A DNA stretch of 59,150 nucleotides from Sedimentisphaerales bacterium (GTDB lineage: Bacteria > Planctomycetota > Phycisphaerae > Sedimentisphaerales > Anaerobacaceae), in contig JARYLO010000005.1 of NCBI GenBank assembly GCA_029907605.1, forward strand, positions 1 to 59,150. Reading direction: 5' to 3'. The position numbers were made by a program, and so were the translations under genes. The notes below the pieces were generated by a model, which was not told the DNA's origin, searched no databases, and worked only from the letters and a program-made list of their open reading frames with translations. This document shows, piece after piece, positions 1 through 9,572 of the stretch; position 1 is the first letter of the stretch; each line of letters starts with the position of its first letter.

Positions 1-391
1 GTACAAGGGCTGATCTGACGTCCTCTGCCCGCTCAGAGATGGGAAACACGCGGCCATCCTGCTCAGCCCTAGTCTGAAGCCCTAGCCCCTCAAAGAGGCC
101 TATGACCCATAGAGGGGGGAACTCAAATAGTGCGTGCCTGAGGAATCGATCATGGGGCCTCAGTCGTGCCAGGATCTCTGTTGGAGTGCCCAGGTGGAGG
201 AGATTACACCTGCCTCCGCCGGTCAAGAGGAGCTTCCTGGCAGGCTGTGGGTTCTTCTCAAGGATCAGTGTAGTTGCCCCATTGGCTGCTGCCTGCATGG
301 CAGCCATCAGGCCGGCAGGGCCAGCACCTACTATACACACATCCACTTGGCCTGCCGGCGGCCGTCTATTTTTCCGCTTGATGGTATGCAC
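1..391 (-). CDS. BaiN/HI0933-type FAD-dependent oxidoreductase, N-terminal part (cut by window edge)
   Basis: Reading leftward from a GTG at 391, an open frame of 130 codons runs off the left edge. It has an N-terminal dinucleotide-binding loop, VGAGPAGLMAA, followed about 20 residues later by EKNPQPARKLLLTGGGRCN. That pairing of an FAD Rossmann loop with a LLLTGGGRCN segment is the signature of the BaiN/HI0933 flavoprotein family (soluble flavin reductases of poorly known substrate; some act on bile-acid or anaerobic alkene reductions). The frame stays open upstream to about 428, so a TTG start is also possible. I saw no clear ribosome binding site. The divergent neighbour starts only 26 bases away. 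The family call is firm; the substrate is unknown. Confidence 0.8.
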   Translation of the reverse strand, partial: MHTIKRKNRRPPAGQVDVCIVGAGPAGLMAAMQAAANGATTLILEKNPQPARKLLLTGGGRCNLLHLGTPTEILARLRPHDRFLRHALFEFPPLWVIGLFEGLGLQTRAEQDGRVFPISERAEDVRSALV

Positions 392-417
392 ATTGCTTGT
401 TCTACTGGTACGTGGCC

Positions 418-1356
418 ATGAGTACAACCCATAAGCCATGTTCAGTCTTGGCAGTGCTGCTTATAAGCCTGATGGCCCAGACGGGCCAGGCCAAATGGCC
501 TTGGCAGTCTGATAGATGGCCTTGGAACAGGCTGCTAAAGCCCAAGCCTGCGGTCCTGTACATAGCAGATCCGGCAAGGGATAGTAAGAGGGCCTTTACT
601 AGACAGTCCTCAGAGCTGTATGCGATCATTAGGAAGATGACCACAGCGCAGGCCGGGCCCGGACTTGTGATCGTGGTACCTGGATGGAAGGGTAAGGGGG
701 ATTGGTATAAGACCCTGGCAGTCAACATAAAGGATACCATAGACAAGGATGGCTGGTTGTGTGGCTGGTATGACTGGCGAGACCAGGCAAATAGACTAGG
801 ACATACGGAGGCCACCCAGGCAGCCAGGATTACCTTTGGTCCCAGCCTTGGGGCAGAGGTCGTTGCCTTATCGCATCAGTGGCGACACGTGCACCTGATC
901 GGGTTGGATAGTGGTTGCTGGCTGATAAGTGAGGCTGCCAAGGTCATATCTGCACATACCAATGCCAGCATCCACCTTACCTTCCTTGAGCCGTACTGCC
1001 CACCATTTTGGCGCCAGGAGGAACTTGGCCAACTGGACTGCAACGACTGCTGGGCTGATCACTATTTCAGCAGGGAGATCCCGACCCACCAGCCGTTCGT
1101 GCTTCCACACGCCCACAATGTGGACCTGACTACCATAGAGCCAGGGCCGGCCCCATTGCCGTTTGCCTGTAGATGGTATCTAGCGACCGTTTCTGGCAGA
1201 TACCTTGAGCAGCGATATAGGGATCGGCCTGTCTTTACCACGGTTGGACAGATCGCATATGGGTTTGTCAGGTCCCTTGAGGCAGGCAAGGACAACTGGG
1301 CCTATTCACTGAAGCTCAAGGTAGGCAATGAACCGGTCCTTGTGATTGGCAAGTAG
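418..1356 (+). CDS. Secreted alpha/beta-hydrolase (lipase-like) protein
   Basis: About 312 residues. The start is taken at the ATG at 418 because it opens a signal peptide: a short polar N-terminus, then a hydrophobic stretch SVLAVLLISLMAQTGQA. An upstream in-frame start at 397 would spoil it. The segment LVIVVPGWKGKGDWY followed by GWYDWR resembles the oxyanion-loop strand of lipases. HVHLIGLDSGCW sits where the nucleophile elbow is expected. The elbow does not fit GxSxG exactly, since the serine is preceded by LD, so catalytic activity is uncertain. Pairs of Cys late in the protein could form disulfides outside the cytoplasm. Convergent with the macro-domain gene. Family placement is tentative. 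Confidence 0.55.
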   Translation: MSTTHKPCSVLAVLLISLMAQTGQAKWPWQSDRWPWNRLLKPKPAVLYIADPARDSKRAFTRQSSELYAIIRKMTTAQAGPGLVIVVPGWKGKGDWYKTLAVNIKDTIDKDGWLCGWYDWRDQANRLGHTEATQAARITFGPSLGAEVVALSHQWRHVHLIGLDSGCWLISEAAKVISAHTNASIHLTFLEPYCPPFWRQEELGQLDCNDCWADHYFSREIPTHQPFVLPHAHNVDLTTIEPGPAPLPFACRWYLATVSGRYLEQRYRDRPVFTTVGQIAYGFVRSLEAGKDNWAYSLKLKVGNEPVLVIGK

Positions 1357-1374
1357 TATCCACAGCCTGCCTGT

Positions 1375-1932
1375 TCAGCCTTGCTCCACCTCCAGGCCCA
1401 GGTCCCTTGCAAGTTCGGACATCCTGGCCTCAAAGGTCAAAAGGGCCTGGTGATCGAATAGTACGAACAAGACCTGTTTGATACCAGTGGCGGTCTTGGC
1501 CAGATAGTCAACCGTGGTCTTGAGCATGACCGATGCACAACGGTCCATCGGGTAGCCGAATATACCTGTGCTTATGGCCGGGAAGGCGATGCTGCTAAGG
1601 CCCTTACTATCTGCAAGGCGGAGGCTGTTTAGTGTGGCATTCGCCAGCTTGGTTTCCTCCTGGCCCTCGCCCATCCTTGGGCCGACCGCATGGATGACGT
1701 ATCTAGCCTTAAGATTGCCTGCCCCAGTGATGACTGCGGTCCCAACGGGTGTACCGCCGATGCGGTCGCACTCCTGCTGTATGGATGGGCCCCCTTTTCT
1801 CCTGATGGCCCCAGCCACACCGCCACCCATGACCAGGCGGCTGTTGGCAGGGTTGACTATGGCGTCCACATCCATCTCCGTTATATCGCCCTGGATAAGC
1901 CCTATGATCGTGTCCTTTACCTTAACCTTCAT
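1375..1932 (-). CDS. Macro-domain protein (ADP-ribose / O-acetyl-ADP-ribose hydrolase type)
   Basis: A 185-residue single macro domain, the usual length for MacroD-type stand-alone proteins. Seen motifs are GDITEMDVDAIVNPAN near residue 15, the glycine loop MGGGVAGAIRRKGG around residues 35-50, and STGIFGYP near residue 120. Together these form the ADP-ribose pocket of the family. MacroD-type enzymes remove ADP-ribose from proteins or hydrolyse O-acetyl-ADP-ribose in the cytoplasm. It lies 40-70 bases downstream of a Fur-family gene on the same strand and may be its last operon member. The specific substrate cannot be read from sequence. Confidence 0.9.
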   Translation of the reverse strand: MKVKVKDTIIGLIQGDITEMDVDAIVNPANSRLVMGGGVAGAIRRKGGPSIQQECDRIGGTPVGTAVITGAGNLKARYVIHAVGPRMGEGQEETKLANATLNSLRLADSKGLSSIAFPAISTGIFGYPMDRCASVMLKTTVDYLAKTATGIKQVLFVLFDHQALLTFEARMSELARDLGLEVEQG

Positions 1933-1971
1933 GGCCAGATCTCCATGATCGAATCGCTAGAGAAGCTTCAT

Positions 1972-2505
1972 CTACCTTCTGGCAGTGCCACTAGCCTGCC
2001 TGTGCTTGCGGGCCTTGGCCAGACACGTATTGCATATTCCCCGCAACTCGATGTATACGGCCTCCACCTGACCACAGTCGCAGGCGAGGTCTTCGGCCGA
2101 AGTCCGATCCAGGCCCTTACATCTGGTATCTATGATGGCCCCACACCTGGTGCAGAGGAAGTGGTGGTGGCTGTCCACGGTGGCGTCGTAGCGAGCGCTG
2201 TCACCTATCGCGCCTACCCTTACTATCAGCCCCTTGGCCTCAAAGAGCCTGAGGGTACGATACACCGTATCCAACGATATGGATGGGATCTTCTTGCGGA
2301 CCCTATTGTAGATGGTCTCTGCGTCAGGGTGCTCGGTTGTGCTGGTAAGCTGGCGAAATATCTCCAGCCGCTGGTATGTGACCTTCATGCGGTTCTGCCT
2401 GCAGATCTGCTCGAACCTCAAGATCTCTGCGTCTGTGTCTGATAAGGCCATTTGGTCCGCCCTAAAAGGATCGTATGCAACGAAGGATGCTACCTTCTTT
2501 GCCAT
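1972..2505 (-). CDS. Fur-family metalloregulator (Fur/PerR-like)
   Basis: A winged-helix repressor with the Fur layout. The DNA-binding part has NRMKVTYQRLEIFRQL and SISLDTVYRTLRLFEAKGL. The metal-sensing part has DSHHHFLCTRCG, then a late CNTC, so both Cys pairs of the structural zinc site are present. The start is uncertain. ATG 2505 is listed, ATG 2451 would give a more typical N-terminus (MALSDTDAEILRFEQ), and a TTG at 2529 abuts the stop of the upstream EamA gene. A GTTGCAAC palindrome lies at 2511-2518. Whether it senses Fe, Mn or peroxide cannot be decided here. A second Fur-family gene further right (23150-23623) is the likely Zur. Confidence 0.85.
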   Translation of the reverse strand: MAKKVASFVAYDPFRADQMALSDTDAEILRFEQICRQNRMKVTYQRLEIFRQLTSTTEHPDAETIYNRVRKKIPSISLDTVYRTLRLFEAKGLIVRVGAIGDSARYDATVDSHHHFLCTRCGAIIDTRCKGLDRTSAEDLACDCGQVEAVYIELRGICNTCLAKARKHRQASGTARR

Positions 2506-2529
2506 GAGGTTGCAACATCCCAGAACCAA

Positions 2530-3351
2530 CTAATGGTCAGATGTTGCATGCGTTATGACAAACAGGCCTGCCATGATCCCTGTAAGGGCCAGGGCCTTGG
2601 CAGGCAGCCTTACCTCTGAGAAAAGTAGCCCCGCCAAGACGAATGATACGGCAACAGACCCTGCCCTTATCATCGACAGTACCGATACCAGGGAGCCAGG
2701 TTGGCCAAGTGCATTGAAGTACAGTACGTCGGCAACTACCAGGGTTAGGCCAATTGCAGGGATGCTCCATCGCCAGTGCAACGGCCGATGTAGCGATCTG
2801 CCCTCCTTTACCCAACAGGCGATTAGGACAAGTCCGCTGGTAGGTACAAGATAGACCATAAACCAGGCCTGTACCAACAAGGGGTGATAGCCGAGGACAT
2901 TTATCAGGAACTTGTCATATAGGCCGCTTACTGCGCTCAGTATGCTGGCCATTGCCATGGCAAGGACATATCTATTGCTAACAAAACTGATGCCTTCCTT
3001 GTTACCTATAGCAGAGAGGGCCGCGTACGATAGCCCCATCAGGACAAAACCGGCGAACTGGGTTGTGGTGAGCCTTTCTCCGAACAACAAGACCCCACCA
3101 ATGAGGGTCCAAGCAGGTGCTGTAGCGCCAATAGGGCCTGCTATCGAGACAGGCAAGCCCTTCATCCCATAGTAGCTTAACATCCAGGCTGCTGTGACTA
3201 TAGCGGCCTTGATGAACAGGTGCAGATGCGCTGCCCAAGGTGCGCTTGGCACGTAAAGATGCACAGCCTGCACCAGGGTAGGCATGATACGCGAGAGTAT
3301 TATCACCCCCAAGACCAGCGGCATGGCCGCTAGGGTAGAGATGAATATCAC
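2530..3351 (-). CDS. EamA/DMT-family permease
   Basis: About 273 residues, almost entirely hydrophobic, with ten predicted helices in two repeats as in the drug/metabolite transporter superfamily. Typical EamA features are GPIGATAPAWTLIGGVLLFGE in the first half and LVSVLSMIRAGSVAVSFVLAG in the second. The listed start is a GTG at 3351. The frame is open further up to the stop of the preceding gene at 3412, so the true start may be some 20 codons earlier. It follows the small PG0541-type gene closely and precedes the Fur-family gene, so it may be read from the efflux operon. The substrate is unknown. Confidence 0.8.
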   Translation of the reverse strand: MIFISTLAAMPLVLGVIILSRIMPTLVQAVHLYVPSAPWAAHLHLFIKAAIVTAAWMLSYYGMKGLPVSIAGPIGATAPAWTLIGGVLLFGERLTTTQFAGFVLMGLSYAALSAIGNKEGISFVSNRYVLAMAMASILSAVSGLYDKFLINVLGYHPLLVQAWFMVYLVPTSGLVLIACWVKEGRSLHRPLHWRWSIPAIGLTLVVADVLYFNALGQPGSLVSVLSMIRAGSVAVSFVLAGLLFSEVRLPAKALALTGIMAGLFVITHATSDH

Positions 3352-3411
3352 CGGCGGGACAGGGTTGTCACGCAGGGCGTGCTTTTGGTGTAATACCGTG
3401 GCTTGGTGGGC

Positions 3412-3705
3412 CTATAGTTGCTGCTCCACATTGAGCATGAAGGCCTTTACCCCCTCTGTCTGGCCTATGGTCTGACGGAGGTCCTTGAGGGCACCCATGA
3501 CCTTAGGTGCAAGTTCATCGGAGACCACCATCATCGTAACGCAGTTTGCGCCAGGCCAGATGTGGTCATCGAGCCTTGGGCCTGTCTTGCAGCCCTGGCC
3601 TTGCACGCGTGGCCACTTTGTGTAACACTTGACGCCGACCGCCTTGACCGCCTCCATGACCTCATCGTCGACCGCCACGTTGTATATGGCCAGTATCATC
3701 TTCAT
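3412..3705 (-). CDS. PG0541-type small protein associated with RND transporters
   Basis: A 97-residue cytoplasmic protein starting MKMILAIYNVAVDDEVMEAV. I chose ATG 3705 because GAGGA lies 7 bases upstream and the longer frame would run into the end of the pump gene. The beta-alpha-beta pattern with CYTKWPRVQGQGCKTGPRLD resembles small PII-like proteins found beside RND pumps (PG0541 family), whose role is presumed regulatory or metal-sensing. It starts 10 bases after the RND permease stop, which supports that link. The family assignment rests on sequence pattern plus position, and no function is established. Confidence 0.65.
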   Translation of the reverse strand: MKMILAIYNVAVDDEVMEAVKAVGVKCYTKWPRVQGQGCKTGPRLDDHIWPGANCVTMMVVSDELAPKVMGALKDLRQTIGQTEGVKAFMLNVEQQL

Positions 3706-3715
3706 GTGTTTATCC

Positions 3716-6700
3716 TCAGCTAAAACGCCTCTTGGCCTGCTCAAAGATGCTATAGACCGTTGGTACCAGGACCAGTGTCACCAATGTCGAAACAGTAAGG
3801 CCACCGATCACGGATATACCCAATGGCCGCCACATCTCTGAACCTTCACCGCGGCTAGTGGCCATAGGCAACATGCCAAGTAGTGTCGTCAGGGTCGTTA
3901 TCAAGACAGGCCTGAGCCTGTCACGGCCTGCATTTTGTACTGCCTCCAGCATGGATTGGCCTCGTGCCCGCAGTATGTTCGTATAATCGATCAGCACTAT
4001 GGCGTTGTTGACCACCATCCCTACCAGCATCACCATGCCGATGAATGACATCAGGCTAAGGCTCGTCTTTGTCAAGGCCAATGCAACTGCAACACCAGTG
4101 AATGCAAATGGCACAGAGAACATGACCACGAACGGGTCCAACAAGGATTCGAACTGGCCGGCCATGACCATGTAGACAAGCAGTATCCCCAAGGCCAGCA
4201 TCAACCCCAATGACCTAAAGGATTCACGTTGCTCCTTGACCATCCCTGCGTAGTTGATGGAGACCCCTGCAGGCAAGAATACCTCAGACTCGATCCTCCG
4301 TTGGATATCTGTGGTAATCTCCCCCAGTGTCCTGCCATATGTGTCTATATCGACCTTTACTATCCTCTGCTGGTCCTTTCGTTCTATCTCTACAGGTCCT
4401 AAGGTCTCCTCCACCGTTGCGATGCTGTCAAGGCGGATCCGCCTTCCACTGGGTGTGATGATCTCGCTATTGAGTATGTCCTCTACCGACTGTCTTTGTG
4501 CCTGGTCGAGGCGCATGAATATGTCGTACTCCTTGTCTGCCTTGCGGAACTTGGTCGCCTCCTTGCCATAGTAGAGGGTCCTCAATGAATCGATCACGTT
4601 GCTGATGTTTAGTCCCAGGGAGGCAGCCTTCTGCCTATCCACGCGCACCGTCAACTCTGGCCTGCCCAGGTCTCGGCTTATGGTCGGGTCCTTTGCCCCT
4701 GGTACCTGCATGGCGATCTGCTGGATCTGCTTGGCGACCCTGTCTGTGGCCTGGAGGTCATTGCCGAGGATCTCTATTGAAAGGGGCTTTCCGCCTCCAA
4801 GCAGTATACTCTGCATCATGTCTGCAGCAGAGGCCTGGACCTTCACGATCTGAGGCCAGTCAGAGATCCTCTCTGCAACCTCCCTGCCTATCTGCTTTGC
4901 GCTCTTGGACCTTTGCAACTTGGGTACCAACTTCAGGCCTACCATGCCTACATGCGAGCCCTCCTTTTGGCCGAATGCAGTGGTCACGCCTTCCTCGCTC
5001 TGGCCACACCTCCAGTAGCTATGTTGTACCGCACCTGGGCCCGCTAGTTCCCTGGCGATGGATTCTACTTTCTTACAGATCGATGCAGTGGTCTCCACCC
5101 TGGTGCCTACAGGCAGTTCGATGGTAATCGGCAGGTCGCCAGTATCATGGTCCGGTATGAATTCGCTTCCGATAAGCGGCACCAGGACCACCGCTGCCAT
5201 GAATGCCGCGATCGCAACTAGTATCACCGTGGCCCTGTGTCTCAAGGCCCAGCCCAGGAGGATCGAATACCACTGTTCCAGTGCCTTGAAGTATCGCTCG
5301 CTATTGATGGCGAGTCTGTGGAACAAACCTGCCCTGGTCATGATCTGCGACACAGGCCTTACCAGCCTCGAACAGAGCATAGGAGTAAGCATCAACGCGC
5401 AGAACAGGCTTGCCAGCAGTGTCACAGTGACCACTGCACCCAGTTGCTTGAAGAATATGCTCGTTATGCCCGTCAGGAATACCAGCGGCAGGAAGACCAC
5501 GACCGTAGTGAGCGTGCTTGCCGCTATGGCAAGGCCCACCTCCTCGCTGCCAAACATGGATGCCTCGCGTACCTTCTCGCCTCGCTCCACGTGCCTTGTG
5601 ATGTTCTCCAGTACCACTACCGCATTGTCCACCACCATGCCGATCGCTATGGCAAGGGATGAAAGGCTTATGATGTTGATCGTCCAGCCCATCAGGAACA
5701 TGAACACAAAGGCGATGATCAGGGAGAATGGGATGGTTAATATGATGATGAGGGACGAACGTATGTTCCGCAAGAAAACGAATGTGGTCAACACCACAAA
5801 GAGCCCACCCCACATGACCGTGTTTGTGAGATTCTGGATGGCCTGCCTGATGAACTCGCTTGAGTCCATCACCAGGGCTAGCTTGATATCTGGAGGGAGC
5901 GTCTTGACCAGCCGGTCCATCTCCGCCCGGACTGCGTCACAGACCTGCACGGTATTAGCACCAGACCTCTTCTGGACCATGACGATGAGGGCACGCCTGC
6001 CATCTGCCTCCACGATCCTCTGTTCCTCCTTGAAGCTATCTGCCACCTGGGCCACGTCCCGCAAGTAGACGATGGCGTCATTGGCCCGCTTGACTACGAT
6101 GTCCTTGATCTGGTCGGGGGTCTGATACTCACCAGGTACACGTATGGTATATTCGATCGTGCCGATCTTAATGGTACCTGCTGGCAGCGTCAGGTTCTCG
6201 GCTCGCAGTGCATTGGCTATGTCCTGTAGCGTAAGGCCATAACCTGCGAGCTTGGACCTATCCAGGCGTATGTCTATCTGCCTTCGCAGACCACCCATGA
6301 TCTGGACCGCGCCTACACCTGGCAAACGCTTCAGTGGGTCGCTGATCTGGTCATCGACTATGTCGTATAGCCTCTCCCAGCTCTCCTCTGCACTGACTGC
6401 ATAGAGGAGCACTGGCATCATAGAGGTATTGAACTTGAAGATGGTGATGTCCTCTACGTCGTCAGGCAGGTTCCTGCGGGCAAAATCCAGGCGGTCGCGG
6501 ATATCATTTGCTGCCTCATCCAGGTTCGTGCCCCATTTGAACTTGCAGGTCACTACCGAAAGGTTCTCCTTGCTGGTACTGCGGAGCTCATCTAGATTGT
6601 TGATGATACTGAGCTGGTTTTCTATCTGCTGTGTGACCTTGGTCTCTACGTCCTCAGCACTTGCCCCGGGCCATGGCGTTATGACGCTCATGGATGGTGG

Positions 6701-6823
6701 TTCTATCTCCGGCATCATGTCTACGGCCAGCATGGTAAGTGATACGACCCCGAGTATCAGGATCGCCACAAACAGCATGACCGTAAGTATAGGTCGCCTT
6801 ACACCTATCTCAGGTAGCTTCAT
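3716..6823 (-). CDS. RND efflux permease (AcrB/HAE1-type)
   Basis: 1035 residues, the expected length of an inner-membrane RND drug-efflux trimer subunit. It opens with the first transmembrane helix (RRPILTVMLFVAILILGVV) followed by the porter-domain start PEIEPPSMSVITPWPGAS. Helix four carries AIAIGMVVDNAVVVLENI with the proton-relay aspartate, and a matching second-half copy reads IGMVMLVGMVVNNAIVLIDY, with NN in place of a DN pair. This is the usual asymmetry of HAE1-type pumps. The start overlaps the adaptor stop by 4 bases (ATGA), so the two are translationally coupled. The pump exports substrates from periplasm or membrane through the TolC-like partner. Substrate range is unknown. Confidence 0.95.
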   Translation of the reverse strand: MKLPEIGVRRPILTVMLFVAILILGVVSLTMLAVDMMPEIEPPSMSVITPWPGASAEDVETKVTQQIENQLSIINNLDELRSTSKENLSVVTCKFKWGTNLDEAANDIRDRLDFARRNLPDDVEDITIFKFNTSMMPVLLYAVSAEESWERLYDIVDDQISDPLKRLPGVGAVQIMGGLRRQIDIRLDRSKLAGYGLTLQDIANALRAENLTLPAGTIKIGTIEYTIRVPGEYQTPDQIKDIVVKRANDAIVYLRDVAQVADSFKEEQRIVEADGRRALIVMVQKRSGANTVQVCDAVRAEMDRLVKTLPPDIKLALVMDSSEFIRQAIQNLTNTVMWGGLFVVLTTFVFLRNIRSSLIIILTIPFSLIIAFVFMFLMGWTINIISLSSLAIAIGMVVDNAVVVLENITRHVERGEKVREASMFGSEEVGLAIAASTLTTVVVFLPLVFLTGITSIFFKQLGAVVTVTLLASLFCALMLTPMLCSRLVRPVSQIMTRAGLFHRLAINSERYFKALEQWYSILLGWALRHRATVILVAIAAFMAAVVLVPLIGSEFIPDHDTGDLPITIELPVGTRVETTASICKKVESIARELAGPGAVQHSYWRCGQSEEGVTTAFGQKEGSHVGMVGLKLVPKLQRSKSAKQIGREVAERISDWPQIVKVQASAADMMQSILLGGGKPLSIEILGNDLQATDRVAKQIQQIAMQVPGAKDPTISRDLGRPELTVRVDRQKAASLGLNISNVIDSLRTLYYGKEATKFRKADKEYDIFMRLDQAQRQSVEDILNSEIITPSGRRIRLDSIATVEETLGPVEIERKDQQRIVKVDIDTYGRTLGEITTDIQRRIESEVFLPAGVSINYAGMVKEQRESFRSLGLMLALGILLVYMVMAGQFESLLDPFVVMFSVPFAFTGVAVALALTKTSLSLMSFIGMVMLVGMVVNNAIVLIDYTNILRARGQSMLEAVQNAGRDRLRPVLITTLTTLLGMLPMATSRGEGSEMWRPLGISVIGGLTVSTLVTLVLVPTVYSIFEQAKRRFS

Positions 6824-8028
6824 TGGACCTGGCCTCCTGTCAGGTCTTCCTTGACCCTTTCTATCCTAGTGCCATCAACCAACCGATGCTGTCCGCTGAC
6901 CACCAGCTCCTCGCCTGCAGATAGGCCACTTATGACCTCCACGAACTGGCCACTCCTGATCCCAAGCCCGACCTCTCTTCTCTTGGCCTTGTCATCCTCG
7001 ACCACAAATGCGTAATACTTGTCCAGCAACCTTATCAGGGCATCCATGGGCACCACGATCGCTTGAGGCTTGGTCTGAAGTACGACCTTGGCGACCGCAT
7101 ACATACCTGGCCTCAATAGGTACTCCCCACGTTCATTCTTCGCATTGTCTACCAGTAATTCCAGTGTTGTGGTCCTGGTGGTGGTCTCCACGGTTGGATA
7201 CACCTGTGATATCCTTGCCTTAAACAGCCGACCAGGATATGCACCCACCTGCATATCCACCCTTGTCTTATCTGGATCGATCCTCGGCAGGGACTCTGCA
7301 GGTATGGCCACAATGAACTTTAGTTGTTCCATGGCCTGGACCTGCAGGATGGCAGTACCAGGCCCGACCATGGCGCCAGGATCTACGTACTTAGCCGTGA
7401 CCACGCCTGTCAACGGCGACTTGAGGAACGCCTCATTGTATGTGACCTCTGCAAGGTCGAGCGCGGCCTGTGCCTGCGCAAGTTGGGCCTTTGCCTGTGC
7501 AAGACCTGCAACTGCACGGTCATATGCCGCCACCGCCCGGTCCCTTTGTTGCTCAGTGGCCGAGCCCTGCTGGAAGAGGTTCTCCATCCTGGTCTTTTCC
7601 CGTTGTGCGTCCTGTAGGTTTACCTCTGCGGCCTGGACCGCTGCCGTTGCGGTCTCCAAGGCGGCCCGTGCCTGTGCCACTTGTGCCTGAAGATCCTTGT
7701 GTTCAAGCACTGCCACCACCTGTCCTGCAGCGACATATGTCCCCTCCACCACCGGCGTGCCATCTTCCAGGGCGAGTCGCTCCAGCCTTCCAGAGATCTT
7801 TGGCCTGATGTCCACCACTGCAAGGGCCTTCAGTTCACCTGTCAGGGTCAAGGCCTCCTCTATGAGCCCGGTCTTGACCTGCATCGTCTGGACACGGGCT
7901 GCCGACTGTTCCTGTTGTTGATTGGCGGGTCTGCTTCGCTGCTGGACGTAGCGGAAGGCCATGATCCCTATGGCCACGATAACTATGGCAAAGACCAAAG
8001 ATAGGAAGTTCTTCCAGGCGGATCTCAT
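6820..8028 (-). CDS. RND periplasmic adaptor (membrane fusion protein, AcrA/MexA-type)
   Basis: 402 residues. An N-terminal membrane anchor (FLSLVFAIVIVAIGIMAFRY) is followed by half of a lipoyl domain (VDIRPKISGRLERL), a long alanine/glutamine-rich alpha-helical hairpin around residues 105-205, the second lipoyl half (KSPLTGVVTAKYVDPGAMVG) and beta-barrel plus membrane-proximal domains. This is the complete order for an adaptor linking the RND permease to the outer-membrane channel. Its start overlaps the TolC-like gene by 4 bases, and its end overlaps the permease gene by 4 bases. Confidence 0.93.
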   Translation of the reverse strand: MRSAWKNFLSLVFAIVIVAIGIMAFRYVQQRSRPANQQQEQSAARVQTMQVKTGLIEEALTLTGELKALAVVDIRPKISGRLERLALEDGTPVVEGTYVAAGQVVAVLEHKDLQAQVAQARAALETATAAVQAAEVNLQDAQREKTRMENLFQQGSATEQQRDRAVAAYDRAVAGLAQAKAQLAQAQAALDLAEVTYNEAFLKSPLTGVVTAKYVDPGAMVGPGTAILQVQAMEQLKFIVAIPAESLPRIDPDKTRVDMQVGAYPGRLFKARISQVYPTVETTTRTTTLELLVDNAKNERGEYLLRPGMYAVAKVVLQTKPQAIVVPMDALIRLLDKYYAFVVEDDKAKRREVGLGIRSGQFVEVISGLSAGEELVVSGQHRLVDGTRIERVKEDLTGGQVQ

Positions 8029-9572
8029 TTGCTATCTGCTCCTTGCATATTGATTCTGTCTGTTTGATGGCCTTGTGTTGCCTGACCTGCAGGTGTGAAT
8101 TCTGGTATGCGACCGGGTTCTACCGCAGGTTGACTTGTTAGGTCAGTCTCTTGTGCACCTGGGCCCAATATGCCCATGGCCCGCTGCAGCATGAGCCTTG
8201 CCATCGTGTGTGCATATGTGGCCTGATAGTACAGGCCCCGTGCCCTGGTCAGGGCAGCCCTGGCATCCACCACCTCCACCTCAGTATTTACCCCCTCGCG
8301 ATATCCGACCTCTGCCAGCCGGAGCCCCTCTTCAGCACGCTGTAGGTTCAACTGCTGTGACTCGACGAGCTGTTCTGCGTCCCGGAGGCTCAGGAGGGCC
8401 TGTTGTATCTCCAGCAATGTGGTCTCTTCTGCGTTCAGCAGCTCCAGTCGCCTCTTTTGAAGGGCAGCCTTCTCCTGGCGTATCTTGCCTTCCCTGGCAA
8501 ACCCATCGAAGATTGGGACCTCCAATTGAAGGCCAGCGGTCCATTGATCCCCCCAGGTATCGGTCGAATAGTGCGGATCCGGCCTTGCCCAGGAATAGTT
8601 GAATACCGCGTCGATGGTAGGCCAGTACCTGCTCTTGGCGACCCTCAGTGCCTCTTCCTGGAGCCTGAGGCCCAATTCTGCTGCGTAAAGATCTGGCCTA
8701 TTCATGTGGGCAATCCTGACCGCCTCCTCCAGCACAGGCCTTATGGGCTCATAGGTGAGCTGATCTGTCAATGCGATATCCGCCTGCTGGGATACACCCA
8801 TGGCCTTTAGAAGCCTTGCCTTTGCCAGGTGGAGGCGGTTCTGCTGTTGGATCATCTCTGCCCTGAAGTTCGAGACATCCACCTCTGCCCGCAGTACGTC
8901 AAATCTGGATGCCAGGCCCTGAGAGGCCTTTGCCTTTACGTCCTCCAGGTGGGCCTCGGCAGATCTGACCGCATCCCTGGATACATCGTAGAGGTGCTGG
9001 GCAAGTAGTGCCTCATTATAGTTGCTTGCAACCTCGAATATGGTCATCTGGACCACCTGCCGGACCGTATGGTCGGTAAGGTATGCGTACAACTGGGCCG
9101 CCCTGATCGCCGCCGCTATTGCGCCGCCCCTGTAGATGGGCTGGCGGACCTGCAGGCCTGCTGAATAGTTGTCCAGCTCGCCAAAGGTGATCTTGCCACC
9201 TGGTATGGGAAAGCCCTTGGGCTCAAATCCCCGCAGTTCGTCCATACGTGTGTAACTTGCCACGCCAGAGACCTTTGGCAGTGCCTGGCCGTAGGCCTCT
9301 TGAACCTGTCCCTTTGCCACCTCCTTTTCTTGGATGGCAGCCAGGAGGGGCTTGCTGTAGGTGAGGGCCAGCTTTATCGCATCCTTCATGGACAGACTTC
9401 CGGAGATCACAGGCAGATTGGGATCCTTCTGTTCCTTCCACCTCTGATAGGCGATCTGTCTGCTGGAATACACAGAGCTGGAGAGCGATCTATCAGGGCC
9501 GCAGCCTGTTAGGGCAAGAAGGACCGCCAACCATACTATCTGCAGGATACCGCCGTATAGTACCTTGGCCAT
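8025..9572 (-). CDS. TolC-like outer-membrane efflux lipoprotein
   Basis: 515 residues from ATG 9572. That start gives a lipoprotein signal peptide ending LLALTGC (lipobox). The long upstream frame simply overlaps the regulator gene. The body has two outer-membrane efflux protein repeats rich in Ala/Gln/Glu coiled coil, with YSAGLQVRQPIYRGGAI in the first repeat and WTAGLQLEVPIFDGFAREG in the second. These mark the beta-strand insertions of the channel. Lipid-anchored NodT/OprM-type channels look like this. The ATG overlaps the MarR stop (ATGA), so the operon is translationally coupled. It should form the exit duct for the adjacent pump. Confidence 0.92.
   Translation of the reverse strand: MAKVLYGGILQIVWLAVLLALTGCGPDRSLSSSVYSSRQIAYQRWKEQKDPNLPVISGSLSMKDAIKLALTYSKPLLAAIQEKEVAKGQVQEAYGQALPKVSGVASYTRMDELRGFEPKGFPIPGGKITFGELDNYSAGLQVRQPIYRGGAIAAAIRAAQLYAYLTDHTVRQVVQMTIFEVASNYNEALLAQHLYDVSRDAVRSAEAHLEDVKAKASQGLASRFDVLRAEVDVSNFRAEMIQQQNRLHLAKARLLKAMGVSQQADIALTDQLTYEPIRPVLEEAVRIAHMNRPDLYAAELGLRLQEEALRVAKSRYWPTIDAVFNYSWARPDPHYSTDTWGDQWTAGLQLEVPIFDGFAREGKIRQEKAALQKRRLELLNAEETTLLEIQQALLSLRDAEQLVESQQLNLQRAEEGLRLAEVGYREGVNTEVEVVDARAALTRARGLYYQATYAHTMARLMLQRAMGILGPGAQETDLTSQPAVEPGRIPEFTPAGQATQGHQTDRINMQGADSK

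Noticed and set aside
5058-6068. 336-codon open frame on + strand
   Set aside because: Antisense shadow of the RND permease gene; no family resemblance and no ribosome site.
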